Assembly: GCA_961205875.1 (NCBI GenBank)
Contig: OY540822.1
Location: 8,248,501-8,312,500 of the forward strand
Source of the DNA: Sialis fuliginosa
Taxonomy: Eukaryota > Arthropoda > Insecta > Megaloptera > Sialidae
DNA length: 64,000 nucleotides
Reading direction: 5' to 3'
A program made the translations under genes and the position numbers. The notes under the pieces were generated by a model, which had not been told where the DNA came from, searched no databases, and saw only the letters and a list, made by a program, of their open reading frames with translations. Positions 11,046-24,500 of the stretch are shown in pieces (the first letter of the stretch is position 1; each line of letters opens with the position of its first letter).

Positions 11046-11599
11046 CTGAGAGTAATCTGACCCACTCTATAATCCAGCCATTTTTGTGCAAGGAGTAGCA
11101 GAAAGTGTACAAGGAACACATCGATTCTTTAGCCTAAAATATTAATACTGGAAAACATAGAAATTGTAACTAATCTAACAGAACTGAAACTGTTAGACTC
11201 CTGATGAGAACTTCTAGTAGAAAATGAATAAAAATTCTCAAACCGAGTTTCGAACCAGTGTTCACCACGTTATTTACTAGCAAGTTAACCGGTCTGCTAC
11301 ATTATTATGTATATTTGAAATATAACAATTTTCAAAATTAAATATCTATAATACATTAATAATGCCCATTTGATTGAATGCTCGAATACAAGTATTTTTA
11401 TTTTTAATCTAATTTCACCTCCCAATAACTGACTGAAATCCCTCATCCACGTAAGTGATTACTGCTGAAGTGAGACAAACAGATTGTTGGCGCCATTATG
11501 TGAAATTTTATATTTAAGATTAATTTTCATTTGGGAAGAAACCTTTCAACTGAATACGGATCTTTACCGATGTCAATTTTTGAATTTCTATCAAATTAA

Positions 11600-11933
11600 T
11601 TTTGAAACGGTGCGAATTAGAGAAAAATGATCAAGTTAAAAATCGTAGATAATATTACCTATTTATAATTTATGTTCTATTCATTAAAAAAAATTGAAAA
11701 AATATTTTTCAATTTCAAATAGTTCATAGCTGAGAAATATCTGCCGTGAATGTCATAGGACTTTCTTATACGTATTAGAGGATTGAACAGTGTATGTAAT
11801 ACTCAGAGTGGGTGATTCTAATTAACAATGTAAAAAATTATTTCTAGCTAAATCATGAAAGGGACATAAATAATAGACTTGACAGTTTTTATCTTAAACA
11901 TTTTTCTCTAATTTGCACCGTTTCAATATCATA
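11600..11933. mobile_element. Inverted-repeat MITE between the two convergent genes
   Basis: Left GAAACGGTGCGAATTAGAGA and AAAATGATCAAG pair with right TCTCTAATTTGCACCGTTTC. The arms are about 45 bases with one short internal difference. Confidence 0.75.
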
Positions 11934-12086
11934 TTGTTACAAATATTGTTTAATAAAATTAGAAACACGTATATGAAAATCCCGTGGCTCCCACGACAGT
12001 GATGATTTCAAGTCAAGTAATAATAACACTTATACAGAGAATTCATTTATTATTACAAAAAAATTAACAGTTTAAACATAAGGATA

Positions 12087-12353
12087 CAGGGCCGGCGGAA
12101 GGCGGGTACGATGCGTGATTTTCACGCAGGCACCAATCACCGAAGGCGGTAATATTTGAATAAAATTTAATAAGTAAAATGCGTCAGAATAGCATTGTCA
12201 ACAAAAAGTGATATGAGGGTGTAAAAATAAATTTTTAGGAGCGGCAAAATCGTAATGGCAAGTACATTAAAAATAGTAAGGGCGCAAAAGTGTGGAAAAA
12301 ATGCAGCAATATGAATTTTTCACACACAATCTGAATCCCTAGCGCCGGTCCTG
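12087..12353. mobile_element. hAT-like MITE
   Basis: Ends are CAGGGCCGGCGG and CGCCGGTCCTG, inverted copies of each other and of the CAGGG type common in hAT elements. I saw no matching 8-base flanks. Inside is non-coding. Confidence 0.55.
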
Positions 12354-12849
12354 TACATATACTAAAATTAGGGACTTGAGTAATCAAAAATAAATTTTAC
12401 ATATTTTAATATCACTTTTACTTAATAACGGTATTTCTGTTTTATAAACAAATACAAAATATAACCAGTTTGATATTTTTTTTTATACTATTATGAAAAA
12501 TATTTAACAAAACTATCCTTTTGGTTTAATATTTTGCTATAACTAATTATATTTATCAAGTAATATGCAACAAAATTATTAATAATTATTAAATGTATTC
12601 TATATTTACAATCAAGATATCTAACTAAAAACAAAAAATTAAAATTTTACAACCAGCATTAAAAAATAAACAATAACAATATTTTAAATTATTAAAATTT
12701 ACATCATACATTTTTTGTTTTTGGTTAGTAAATTAAAAAAATGTTTCTGTGACGCAGTACTTTGCAACTATAAGGGTCGATTCAGACTATCGAGCCAATC
12801 TCGCTCCAATCAAATCTTATGATACTCACATTTAGATCACACTTATTTA

Positions 12850-13311
12850 TTTTTTTATTTTTATCTAAGAATTATCACATATTTGAAAAATATGTTTGGT
12901 TGTGAAGGGGTAATCTAATAGTAATATTTATTTGTTAATTTATCATGGATATTTGAAGGTCAACATCATTTTTTTTAAATAAGAACTTACAGTTTTTATT
13001 TAGTAATTCTATTCTACATAAAAAACATGAATTTTTCATTGAAAACTTTTTTTTGAACAACCTAAGCTTAGATTGTTAAAAAAAAGTTATCAATAAAAGA
13101 TTAGTGTTTTTCCATGTAGAATAAGATTACTAAATAAAAACTACAGGTTTATATTTAATAAAATGATGTTGACCTTCAAATAGCCTTGAAGAACACGTTA
13201 AAATAACAAATAAATATTACTATTCGATTACTCCCTCACAACCAAATATTTTTTTCAAATATGTATATGATGATTCCGAGATAAAAATCTGTAACACTTT
13301 AAATGCCCCAC
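12850..13311. mobile_element. Foldback element (family D), copy 1
   Basis: The left arm holds ATCACATATTTGAAAAATAT, TAGTAATATTTATTTGTTA and GGTCAACATCATTTTTTTT. The right arm is the complement, ending GATAAAAATCTGTAACACTT. Copy 2 is at 39722-40754 and a fragment is at about 53085-53235. It lies in the spacer just beyond the Nup98-96 3' end. Confidence 0.8.
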
Positions 13312-13522
13312 GAAAATTTTTAAGTGTCTGAGGACTGTCATCAACCAGAAGACGTTTTTTTTTAACCCACCCGATATTATTTTATAATTACAATAGATAA
13401 AAGTATTCACACTTGCAGGTAATGTTTTTGCTCGACAGAAGATTTTAATTTAAAATAAATACTTTCACATCGTTTCTTTAATTAAATATGACAACAAAAA
13501 ATTTCAATGTTTGTATCACAGT

Positions 13523-15587
13523 TTAAAATTTATCAAAACTGCTGGATGATGAAGAAGATGTACAAGTCGAATCTCCCTCTTCTACGTAAACATCAGGAGT
13601 ATTTCTAGTTTCTTCGAGAGTTTTCTCTATATAAGCGTTAACGATATCCTTCAGTTCATCCAATTTGTAATCTGGAGGTAACGGTAACTTGTGAATCATA
13701 GAAGTTAGAAACCGTAACGGTGTATCGCTGTTTACAAGTGGAATAAAAGACTTGACGATGTTAATTAGATCCTTATACATTTCTAATTGCATCAGGCGTT
13801 GAAGTAGAGTTTTTGAGGGAAATTGCATTATCAATCGGCAATAAGCTCCAGTATACGGCAGTAATTTTCTTATTTGTTCTTTTAAAGCCTTTTCATTATA
13901 GTTGTATATGGTTTGCTCAATACCTTCTATTTTATGAATATGGAACCATAAAATATTATTCAATCGATCTTTCTTCTTCATTCTTGGAATTAAGTGTTGT
14001 AACATAAACGTAATATAATCAAAATTTCCTAAAAAGATAATTATTAATTAAAAAAATTCAACAACCTCTTTGATACACACCATGACAATTATATTCTGAT
14101 ACAACTCTTTATCGACGATATACCGTTATTTTAGCAACCCATCCTTTACCAAAAAACAATTTAAAGTACCGTTATGTTAATTTAAACAGTTATGCAATTT
14201 AAATTGAATAAAAACTTAGCTGAAACTTAATTTAATATTTTAGCGTTTTAATTTGTATCAGAATATAATTGTCACGATGTACATATTTAACAAACTTACT
14301 ATTTATCATTTCACGGGGTAAGAGATGTTCTTTGAATAATCTATTTGCATAGATAGTCTCTTTCGTAAATATTAAATAACTAACGGCTTTATCTACTCGT
14401 CCGATAGACATAGCTTTGAACGCTTTTGCACGAGCGAAAATTTCATACGGAACATGTAGTTCTTCAATAATGAATTTTTCTTTGCTGGATCGCCGTTTGT
14501 TCAGCTTAATATGACGACTTATAATCTCAGTGACCGCGGTGATTCTAGACGATTCATCTTTCAAATGTAGAAGGACATACACTGCCCAATGCCACTGGCC
14601 CATATTCTCTAACTGTGCTGCAAAACTCATGTGTACTTTTGCTTCACTGAATCTATTTATATGCACGTAATCTAACGCTTTAAGAGTTTGCATCACCAAC
14701 CAACTGAAAATGTATAAAACAATTTAAATCAAGGGAATATTACAACACATTCAATGCGAACAAATTGTGCAAAATAAATTAAAAACAAAAATATAAAATC
14801 AATTTCTTAAAGAATACTGAACAAAGCTACCGTGTTTACCGCGTTGCTACAATGTTTGTATGGACATGGGAGCCGTGTTCACCGCACACAACGTGTTAAG
14901 ATTTATGTTATTACCTCAAACTATAATCCATAGGATTTGAAGTGTGAGAAACAGGGTTGAGAAGAGCTTCTAACGAATGTACACTATTTCCGTACAGTTT
15001 GAGTAAATGGAAAAGCATATCATATATCGGTAACCGCGATTCCAGAACAAGTCTTTCCTTTTCGACATACAAAGGCGTTGGTTTAGCACTGTATATTCTT
15101 GTAGGATTTTTAAATGAAGTTTCATAAGCGTTAACAATATCAGGAATAGAATCTTGAATATCTGATAAGTACCAAAAATGAAAAGCCAACGATTCTAACC
15201 AACGTAATTCATCACAAACGTTTATATCGCCTTTACATGAAAAATTAACGACGGGTACAGAGGCGACCAGCATATGAATTTTTAATGTTTCCAAATCAAT
15301 GTGTTCGTCGCTTCCTGTTTCTTGCCATACACGTATCTGTTCTTGGACAAGGTGCTTCAGTTCAGGACAGCTGCGCAACTGACAAATCAGTAATGCTAAA
15401 TTCGGTTTGTGAAGGTCGACGGCGTTTTCGCTAGCCATTTCAAGATCATTCATTATTATGTGATCCCAGATTTGTGGGCCATCCATACTAAAAAGTTGAA
15501 CCCTACGGTACAGTTTGCATACTACTTCTCTGATCCACTCATCTACCATTTTACGCCTTGTAGTTATCGAATAGTGGGACTGGGGAG
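13523..15587 (-). CDS. Nup98-96: Nup96 C-terminal helical region, last three coding exons
   Basis: Exons 15587-14915, 14703-14300 and 14028-13523 encode the alpha-helical ACE1-type scaffold of Nup96, which contacts Sec13 and other Y-complex members. Recognisable stretches are [18 protein letters not shown] across an exon junction and [13 protein letters not shown]. The protein ends with an acidic, Ser-rich tail and a stop at 13523-13525. A minus-strand ATTAAA-type signal at about 13449-13444 lies some 75 bases beyond the stop and is a possible polyadenylation signal. Confidence 0.9.
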
Positions 15588-18500
15588 CTGTAAGTAATTT
15601 TTATTTTATATATCATAGACTAAGAAAAGATAAATTGTTAACTTACATTCGCTATCTAATACTAAAACTTCTCCCCATAAGGCTTCCATAAGTTTCCATA
15701 CATAAAAATCATACAGAGTATCAAAATCATCTGCACAATTATTTTTTGCAACATCTAACTGGGCGTGTAATACTTTAGGTCCGAGTAAAGGCGTAGCAAA
15801 TGGAAAATTTCCAGAACAATCGATTTGTTCAAAATCTAGCTGTTTCTGTAAATGTTCCTTTAACCGTTTCTAAAACACAAAAGCAAATACAATAGAGTAA
15901 TCAGGAAATTTTTGACACTTAGAAAGCCGTAATTTCTAGAGTGTATTATTGTACATATTGCAACTATATAGAATAACCTTACTTTTAACTTTTTTCTTAT
16001 GTTTCCTTTTGACACAGTTATAAATCATTTTCCAGGAGTTTTGCAAGTTAATTATTATAAGGCACCAAACAATATTTATAACTTATTCTTTTTCGTGCGT
16101 TTTCCATGTTTATCGTTGACATTTGTAAATTTCAGCATATACTGATATTTCAACACTGGCTAATGTCACGCAACATTGGGAGCATTTAAAAAGTACCTTT
16201 TTTTAAATTTGACATTTTGGGGTCGGGATAAACTTATGGTGTATGAACAAATTTTTTTACTTCAAGATTACATTAAACAAGTTTTTAGGGGGTTTCATTT
16301 TTGACCGGATTACTCTATTAAATTAATCAACTGATAAACCAACCTCAAATCTTCCAGCGAATTTCTGTATTGCAAGTGAACGTGGTTTATTAATAACTAG
16401 TTCTTCCGATTTATTAATTGGAGCGGACATAAAATTTGTCATCGAAGGTTTCTTTCTTTTGGTTGGAGCAATTACAATAAGATTAGAATTGCGCGTCCAC
16501 CTCGGTTTGAACGATAACCCATTGAACACAGAAGCATCTGCGATACAGCGATCGCTCAGAAGTAATTTCTTGTATTTATTAATAACTGGATTTAAATCTG
16601 TATGTTTTAAGCCTGGTGCGACCGCAGGAGGTTCTACCAGTATGTGGGACAAGTTTACATCTAAAATACCTACAAATATTTTAAAAATTATATTTTATTT
16701 ATAATTTAATCATTAAATTCATAACATACTTTGCTCTTCTGGTATTTCCATACTAACAGGTTCATCAGTGAAATTTTTAAACAAAGAAATTTCTTTGCGT
16801 TCTAATTTATCAATAAAATCACTGACTTCTTGAACGTTTGAGCTGGCATATGTGTCTTCTTCAAACATCTGCCGTTTAAGCAATAATTCATAATAGCGTG
16901 GATTCGGGCTCACAGTAAAACTTCTAACAGAATCTTCAGGTTCCTCGGCAATTGACTCAAGCAAGGGGGGTTCTGGAGAAGGATCTTCACATGAACCTAA
17001 AAAACATTAATTTACAATAACACCATAAAAACAACCATTTCAATATCATCACTCACTATCAGTCGGGAACCACGATAAACCTCCAAGTCCGACAAACTCA
17101 GTTTTCTTCACTTTCTTTTCTTGCGGTGGCGACCCAGGTGGAATCGGTGCTTCGTGAACTTCCTTTTGCAATTCCTGCTTTTTCGTTGTGATAAAACCAT
17201 TCAACAGTCCGTATCTTGTAAAATGATCAACATTGAATACCCAGGAACCAGTTTCAGGTCTATAATCAATGAAATGAGATCCGTCTTGTTCACAGTTCTT
17301 TTGCAAATTTCCTTCAAAATCTTGTTCTATTAATATTTCAGGATTGGTCACTTCTTCTAAACTATCTTTATCGCGTGGAAAGACTCGATCTAACGTTACT
17401 TGTGCTGGTCTGTTTAAACCTTGACCAAGAGGTGGTTTGTTATCATTATCTCTATATACTACCAATTCTTTATCTTCGAAGAAAACTGAAATAAAATACA
17501 AATAGTTATCTATATCTATATATTAATACGTGAAATATTTTATTAGTATTTATTCTAAAGGAGGTGAATGAAACTTATAGCATTCAAAAGGTACTGTGCC
17601 ATAGATTTGTACAAATAAAAATCATGTGTGTATGTTGCCGTTAAGACAGGTACAAAAAATATACAACATGGGCAGGTCCGCTAGTATTAAATAAAAAATC
17701 ATACAATACAAAAAAAAAATACCTGTATTATCTACGTCTAAATTAGACACATCAAATTCATCTGGGAAATAGACGTTTCCATATCCTGTTCTACCAATAG
17801 TAAGCCCATTAACAATACAGCGCCCGTCTGGCGTTACTTTCTTGGCTAGTTCATCTAAAGTAGGGATTATGAAATATCCTTCACGAGTCATTTTAATTCC
17901 TGTCGGGTGATCTATTGAATTCATGAAAAAAATGCAATGGATGAAATTTAAATTCTGTGATAAAATCAAACAAATACATACTCTTTGTTGATGTAGGTTC
18001 CGTTATAATGCAAACAGTAGATTCATTTTCTTGTTCTTCAATCGGTATACTTTTAGTACTACTCGATCTAGGGAATAGCTGTAATTCCGTAGTACTTGCG
18101 CTTTTTGAATTGTTCTCAGGAGCCAAATGTAAAGGATTATTAACTACATTATTTAATAGGTTTATTGGAGTCAGAGCTCGCAGTTCTGTCTTGCTACTGT
18201 TTTCAGATTCAATATTCTTTTCAGGTGATGTTGCTTTCTTCGGAGTAGATATCCTATAAAAAATATTTTGGAACGATCTTAAATGATTTTTACAAATTAA
18301 AATTTCAAATCACAATTACTAAATTATTCAAATATTTATAAATAGACTATCTTTTTTTGTTTTAGTTTATTTACAAGACTCAGAGACACAGATTGATAAT
18401 AAATTTTCTTGATTAAATGTAATGTTTTAATTTTATTTTAAATTTAAGCTTAGTAGGTCTTATTACCCGCAAGTACCTTATAAGTAGTACATACCATGAA

Positions 18501-21500
18501 TCATCAGGTGGTGGTCTATTTTCAGTATCAGAATTATTAAATAATTTACTGTTATCACGGACTTTTGTAGGCGTTTTAACTAAATCCACTAAATTTTGGT
18601 CGTATCGTTTAATGCATAAACGCCTTGGATGTCTTTTTTGAAACATATTATCTTCCAACATCGGATCATTTTCTTCCAGACCTCCAAATAATGTTTTATC
18701 CTAAAATATAAATAAAACAATTTTAAAAATATAAATAAGTTATAATGACTTTTCTTTTAATACCTTTTCTAAACTGACAGGTCTTAATTTAATTGATGAT
18801 TTTTGATACGGTGTAAATTTTAAATCTTGATCGATAATAGCTTGGACTGCTTTTGTATTTGTGACTTGTAACTGTCGTTCCAAGTCCCTCGCAGGGGTCA
18901 GTCCTTCTAGAAGTGGGTTTTTGGGAAACTGTGTAGATATATTTATCAATTTCTCATGGACGTCAGCTTGTTGTTGAGGTGGCGCATTTCTACAAATGTC
19001 AAGTCAGGTCACGATAAATGTAAAATAGATTAAAGTACATTAATTAATTACATTTTATTTGGCTGAGCAAAAGATGTGTTTAAAGTCGGTTGACCAAACG
19101 ATGAAGTTCCAAAACCACCTGCCGTAGCACCAAATCCCCCAAACCCTGACTGTTGAGCAGGTTGAGAAAACAGTGATGTGGGTTTTGTAGTTCCAAACAA
19201 TCCTGTCGTTCCTGTAGAGGCTCCAAATCCTAACATATACAAACGTAAACTGTCACCACTTGGAGAAATTAAAATTGAGGTTACATTTGAAAATATATTT
19301 TATTTTTTGGGGACAGATGATTAAATTCAATTAAAAAAGCATTACTTACAATTTGACTTTTTGTTGAAATTGCAAATCTGAAAATATATACGAATAATGA
19401 TCCCGATAAGAAATAAAACAAGTGAAACATTTTTAAGTTTAAATTATCGTTCTACAATATTTTTATTTGTGAAATAAAACAAAATATGTATAGCAGAGGT
19501 GGTCAACTATCTCCTCATTAAAAAGACGTATATAATGTCATTTATTTATTATTATCGTATTTAATATCATTAGTTATATTTCTTATTTGTCACGACTGAC
19601 TTTTTGGCCCTGAAGTATAGCACTCAAATGTATTCAAATTATATTATATAGTATCAATTATTAGTTTTATCAATTAGTTTTTTTGTAATCTTTATTTAAA
19701 AATTTAGACATCAGCAATCCACTTTTTATTAAAAATTATACTGAAGTCAATTGAATATTTAAAAAATATATAAATCAAATCTAGTTTAAATTATTGACAT
19801 ATATTTAATGATTAAATTTTATATTATATTCAATTATTATCAATTTTATAATAAATAATTCTGCTGTCCTAAGCAAAAAAGCAAGTCGAAAAAATTCAAA
19901 ATTTTGTTTTTTTCCTAATAGTATAGCTTAGAAAGTCACACATCCGATTATGTAAGAAAAAAAGTAATATATTTACTAAAATACCCTAAAACATCACTAA
20001 TAAAAAAGACGTATCTCCATTTTTGAGTAAAATACTAAGTGAATTAGACGTACATAAGAGGTCGAAACAAGTTCAGTGTTTAAAAATACTGATTTTATTG
20101 ACACAGAAATCTAAAAATACTGACTTTTACTGACTATCTGAACAGAGTTAAAACATATAGGTGTTATGTATTAAAAAAATACTTTTATAATTATTGGCCT
20201 CCACCATCCCCATAGCCAACCCTTAGCATCTTTTTATTATGTTCATAACAAAAGTAACAAACATTACAGTTAATTTTAAGAAACAAATCCGATTAATTTT
20301 TAAAACCAAAACTATATTATTTTGATTCAATTATTAATTGCCTGCATTAAAAAAATAAACATCTATAATAAAAATAAAACAAGCACATTTATGCAATTAA
20401 AACTTTATTACTGAAAATTTTGATGTGATAATTAAAATAAAAAACGATTAATTTTGTGACATAAATAATACTATAATTTTGTTAAGGAAAAAGATAGAAA
20501 GGTATCATAAATTCATTCATTTGTTGGCGTAGCATCATTATTGTTATTTTCGTCAGGTTTTTCATCGGGATTAGGATTGACAGGATTGTAGCTGTGGATT
20601 ACAGTTACAGATGTTGTATTTACTTCAGCGTCATTATCAATATCCATTAACTCAATTGTAAGAGAATCAGAGTTGTCCAAATACGAAGAAGAAGAAGAAA
20701 CCGTTGCCTCCGTTTTTATAACGGAATTCAATAACTGCTCATCCGATTGACTGTCGTAGATTGGATTGAATGCATGAGGGTTTCTAAACATCTCGTAGCA
20801 ACTTGTTGGCTGTTCGGTTTTGTATAAATCAAGACAATCGGTCAAAGATTGCATTGAAATCGTCGGTAAGAAATTTGACTCCGATGGATATAAAATTGGC
20901 TCTTCACTTCGTCCGACTAAAGCGTGGAAAGACAGTGCAGTGCTTGTGCTAGGTATCGGAGACTCCGGTCTCGGTGGATTGTATGAAGGAACTGGTTTTA
21001 TACAAGACAGTTCTAAATCCGAGTATGAAATTCTCGAGGCACCTGCTGCCGCAGCCAAACTGTTATTAAACACAATCGAAGCGAGTCCGAATTCACTTTT
21101 TTGATCCTGGCACTCATAGCTATCAATAGATGGTATGTATGAATCATTTCTACTTTGTTTCAACGCTAAATTATACTCATCATTCTGATATGATCTTTTC
21201 ATGTTGAGCCGAAATGGTAAAATAGGTAATGGATATCTTTCAATAGATTCCCCAGATACAACAGATGGTGATCTAGCTCTATCGATATCTTGTTCGATGT
21301 CATCTAATTCATCATATCTGTATGTTTGTAAGGAGTATGAAGATGCCACAGAGAACTCCTCAACTGGGGCAGGAAACCACGGGAGATTATCTCTTGTAGC
21401 GTGTTCTGGGGGAGACGTAGGACGGACAGTAGGTATGGAAGTGTTACTGACGAGGGACTGTTCGCTTCCGTAAAAGTCTCTGTCGTCTCTCATGGCGCGA

Positions 21501-24500
21501 CGGGTCATTGCACGTCTACGTGATCTACTGGCTCTGAGAATAGGTCGAAGTTCGTGTTCAGAATTTTCGTCGTCAGTATCGTCAATATAATTTACTTCAG
21601 GACCTGCTTCTAGGTGATAGGGATTGGAGTAAAGTCTTAATAAGGTTTCTAGAATAAAAATGGAAAAAAGGAAAGTAGAACATTTTTTAAATGTTGCAAC
21701 TGTAAATTATCGAGTAATAAAAATCAACTGACCGCTAGTCATTTGGATATTTCTTCTGATCTCGTGGCTAGTTCTCACACCATTTGAATCATTTATAGTC
21801 CATTTGAAGCGATTGCTACTTTTAACTTTATTATCTATTAGGAAAGGACAAAAGGATAGGATTAGGTTTATTATTGGAAGTATATAATCTGGTTGATTTA
21901 GTTTAAATATCACAAAAATAATCATCTTTTTCAAGAAACCAAAATCAATACCGTATATTTTGTACTATAATTACGAAAAAAAAATACTACCTAGAAACTA
22001 TAAATCACAAACTTCAAAACAGTAAAATATTTGTTATAATAATATAGTCTAATTTTACGTAAAGTACATCAATAATGTACATGAATAATTTCATTTTAGA
22101 ATTTAATGTGAATAATAGGTTCCATATTTATTACTAGTTACAATCTGTCAAATAAGAGCATGTACGGCTTAATTTGTTTGTTGCATCAATACATTGTCCA
22201 TGATTTGGACCAAAATACAATTTCATTAATACTTTGTCTAGTTGCAACCAGAGTCAATAATGGCCCAGAGACTTCCAAATGCAATGAATTTCTCGAGACA
22301 CTGCTTCAAATCAAAGACATTTCTTCCACGAAGTTTGTGTTTGATGCACACCCACAAATTCTCAATTGGATTTGCATCAGATGACTGTGATGGCCAATAA
22401 AGCGTAATGATACCAAACTGCTCTTTTCACCTGATGTTATGATGTTTGAAATCGTTGTCCTCCTGAAGGATCCAGTTTTTATCGATGTACTAAAGCTTTT
22501 TTGTATAACTCCAACATTTTCTGTGCATTTAGATTGTAGGTAAACAGGTGTAAATTCTTGAGTTTTGGGGACACTTTGCCTATGGAGCCACGTTCCGTGA
22601 AATCATCAACATTTTTGGTCACTTTAATCGCTTTAAATTGCTGAACCAACTTAAAAACAATTTTTTTAGACTGTCCCATGTATTTAACAGCAACTTTAGA
22701 GGACAATTTTGTACCTTTCAGATGCGTACAGAGGAACACAACCTATACAAAACTCATTTCGAGTTAAGTGTAACTGGGGGAAAAATTTGGTGCCAACTGA
22801 ATGTTCCGATACAAAGCATAAAGGAGAAATGCCCACTCTTCAACCTAATATAAAAGATTGGGAAGATTTCTTTTACTGACTGCAAGTTAGGCCGTTCACA
22901 CTCTCATAATGTAATTTTCACGTAACAATCTTTAAAACTGAAATTTCTTTATTTTAAGACTATAATACAACAAACATTTGAAGACCATTCTGAAGTTACT
23001 GTGAGAAATGTTTTTTTTTTTTATTGTATCTATCCAGTATAAGTATAAAAAGAAAGAAAATGTCAAATAAAGATTATAACAAAAAGCTGCTGATAAATAA
23101 AACTTACCGTTGGATGCAGCTGGTGTAGTACCTAATCCAAATCCAGTAGTAGAGGGCTTGTTAAATGAACTGAACATGTTATTTGTCTGCTGTGTTGTTT
23201 GAAAAGGTGTTGCCGTACTAAAACCTGTGTTTTGTGCAGTTCCAAACCCAGTTGTCGAAGAACCAAAAGTTGGAGCTAGAGGCTTGGGTGCTCCGAAAAC
23301 ACTAGTCGATGATGACGATTGACTCATACTCCCGAATCCTGTTCCGGTCGCTGACGGCATGTTGAAGCCAGTTCCGATTGGTTTTTGTTGGTTGAAGAAA
23401 CTAGTTGTAGAACCAGTATTCTAAAATGTTTAAAATGATTAATACATGCCTCTCTTCAGTCCCTCCGTGTAATATTTACCTGTACTCCAAAGCTCCCGAA
23501 GCCTGACGATGTCGTACCAAATCCACTATTTTGAGCGGCAGGAGTTGAGAATAAATTCGATGCGCTCGATGTCGTAGCGCCAAAAGGTTTCGCACCAAAC
23601 GGTGTGACTGTAGAAGTTGCATTGAATGCAAATGGGGAAGCTGATGTTGTTACTGTCCCGAAACCTTTATTTCCAAATAACGTATTCGTTTGTGTATTCG
23701 AGGAACCAAATACCGAAGGTGCAGCACCGAATCCAACACCTGAATAAATAATACATAAAGATATTAAAATATATTATAATTTGTTGTATTTTTAAATATA
23801 TACTTGTATTAGATGGGTTCTGGCTTCCAAATAGTGTATTGCTACCGAATAGTCCAGATGTTCCAGCAGCTCCCTGTTGAGGTCCTTTACGATTTGCTAA
23901 GTAATCTTCAAGTCTTAGCTCTTCTAACGATTTACCTTCATATTCTTTCATGCAAGTAATACATTCATGTCTAGTACTTATCGTTTGGGTAATTTGATTT
24001 TTATTTATCGTATCAGTTCCCGTTACAGGATTAAAGCGTATCACTGTTCCTGTTGTTGCATTGCCAGTTGTTCCGAATGCTGTGAATCAAGTATCAAAAA
24101 TATTAGTTAAACGAATTGCTTTAAAAAATAATAATTATTCGTACCATTAGAACTAAAGAGGCCGCTGGTTTGTGTACTCGGTTGGCCAAATAATGGTGTT
24201 GCAGACGGTTGCACCTGTGTTGTCTGCTGAGATCCAAATAAGGCACTACCTGGATTTGTACTGAAGCCTGAAAACGCAGGTTTATTTTGCTGACCGAATG
24301 TAGGAGCTGAGTTTGAACCAAATAAACCACTGCCTGATGGTTGTGACGAACCAAAGAGATTTGTTGTGCCTGATGTACTGGCTCCGAAGCCTTAAATAGT
24401 TTTTAATATCACATTATAGAATTCAATTGATATTAGTAAAAATTAAAAAAAAATCTCACCAAATCCACTTTGAACAGGTTGCGCTTGACCAAAAGCTGGT

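Noticed and set aside
20820..21473. Plus-strand frames opposite the unidentified block
   Set aside because: They are shorter, have no splice partners, and the minus-strand frame is much longer with a matching upstream exon.
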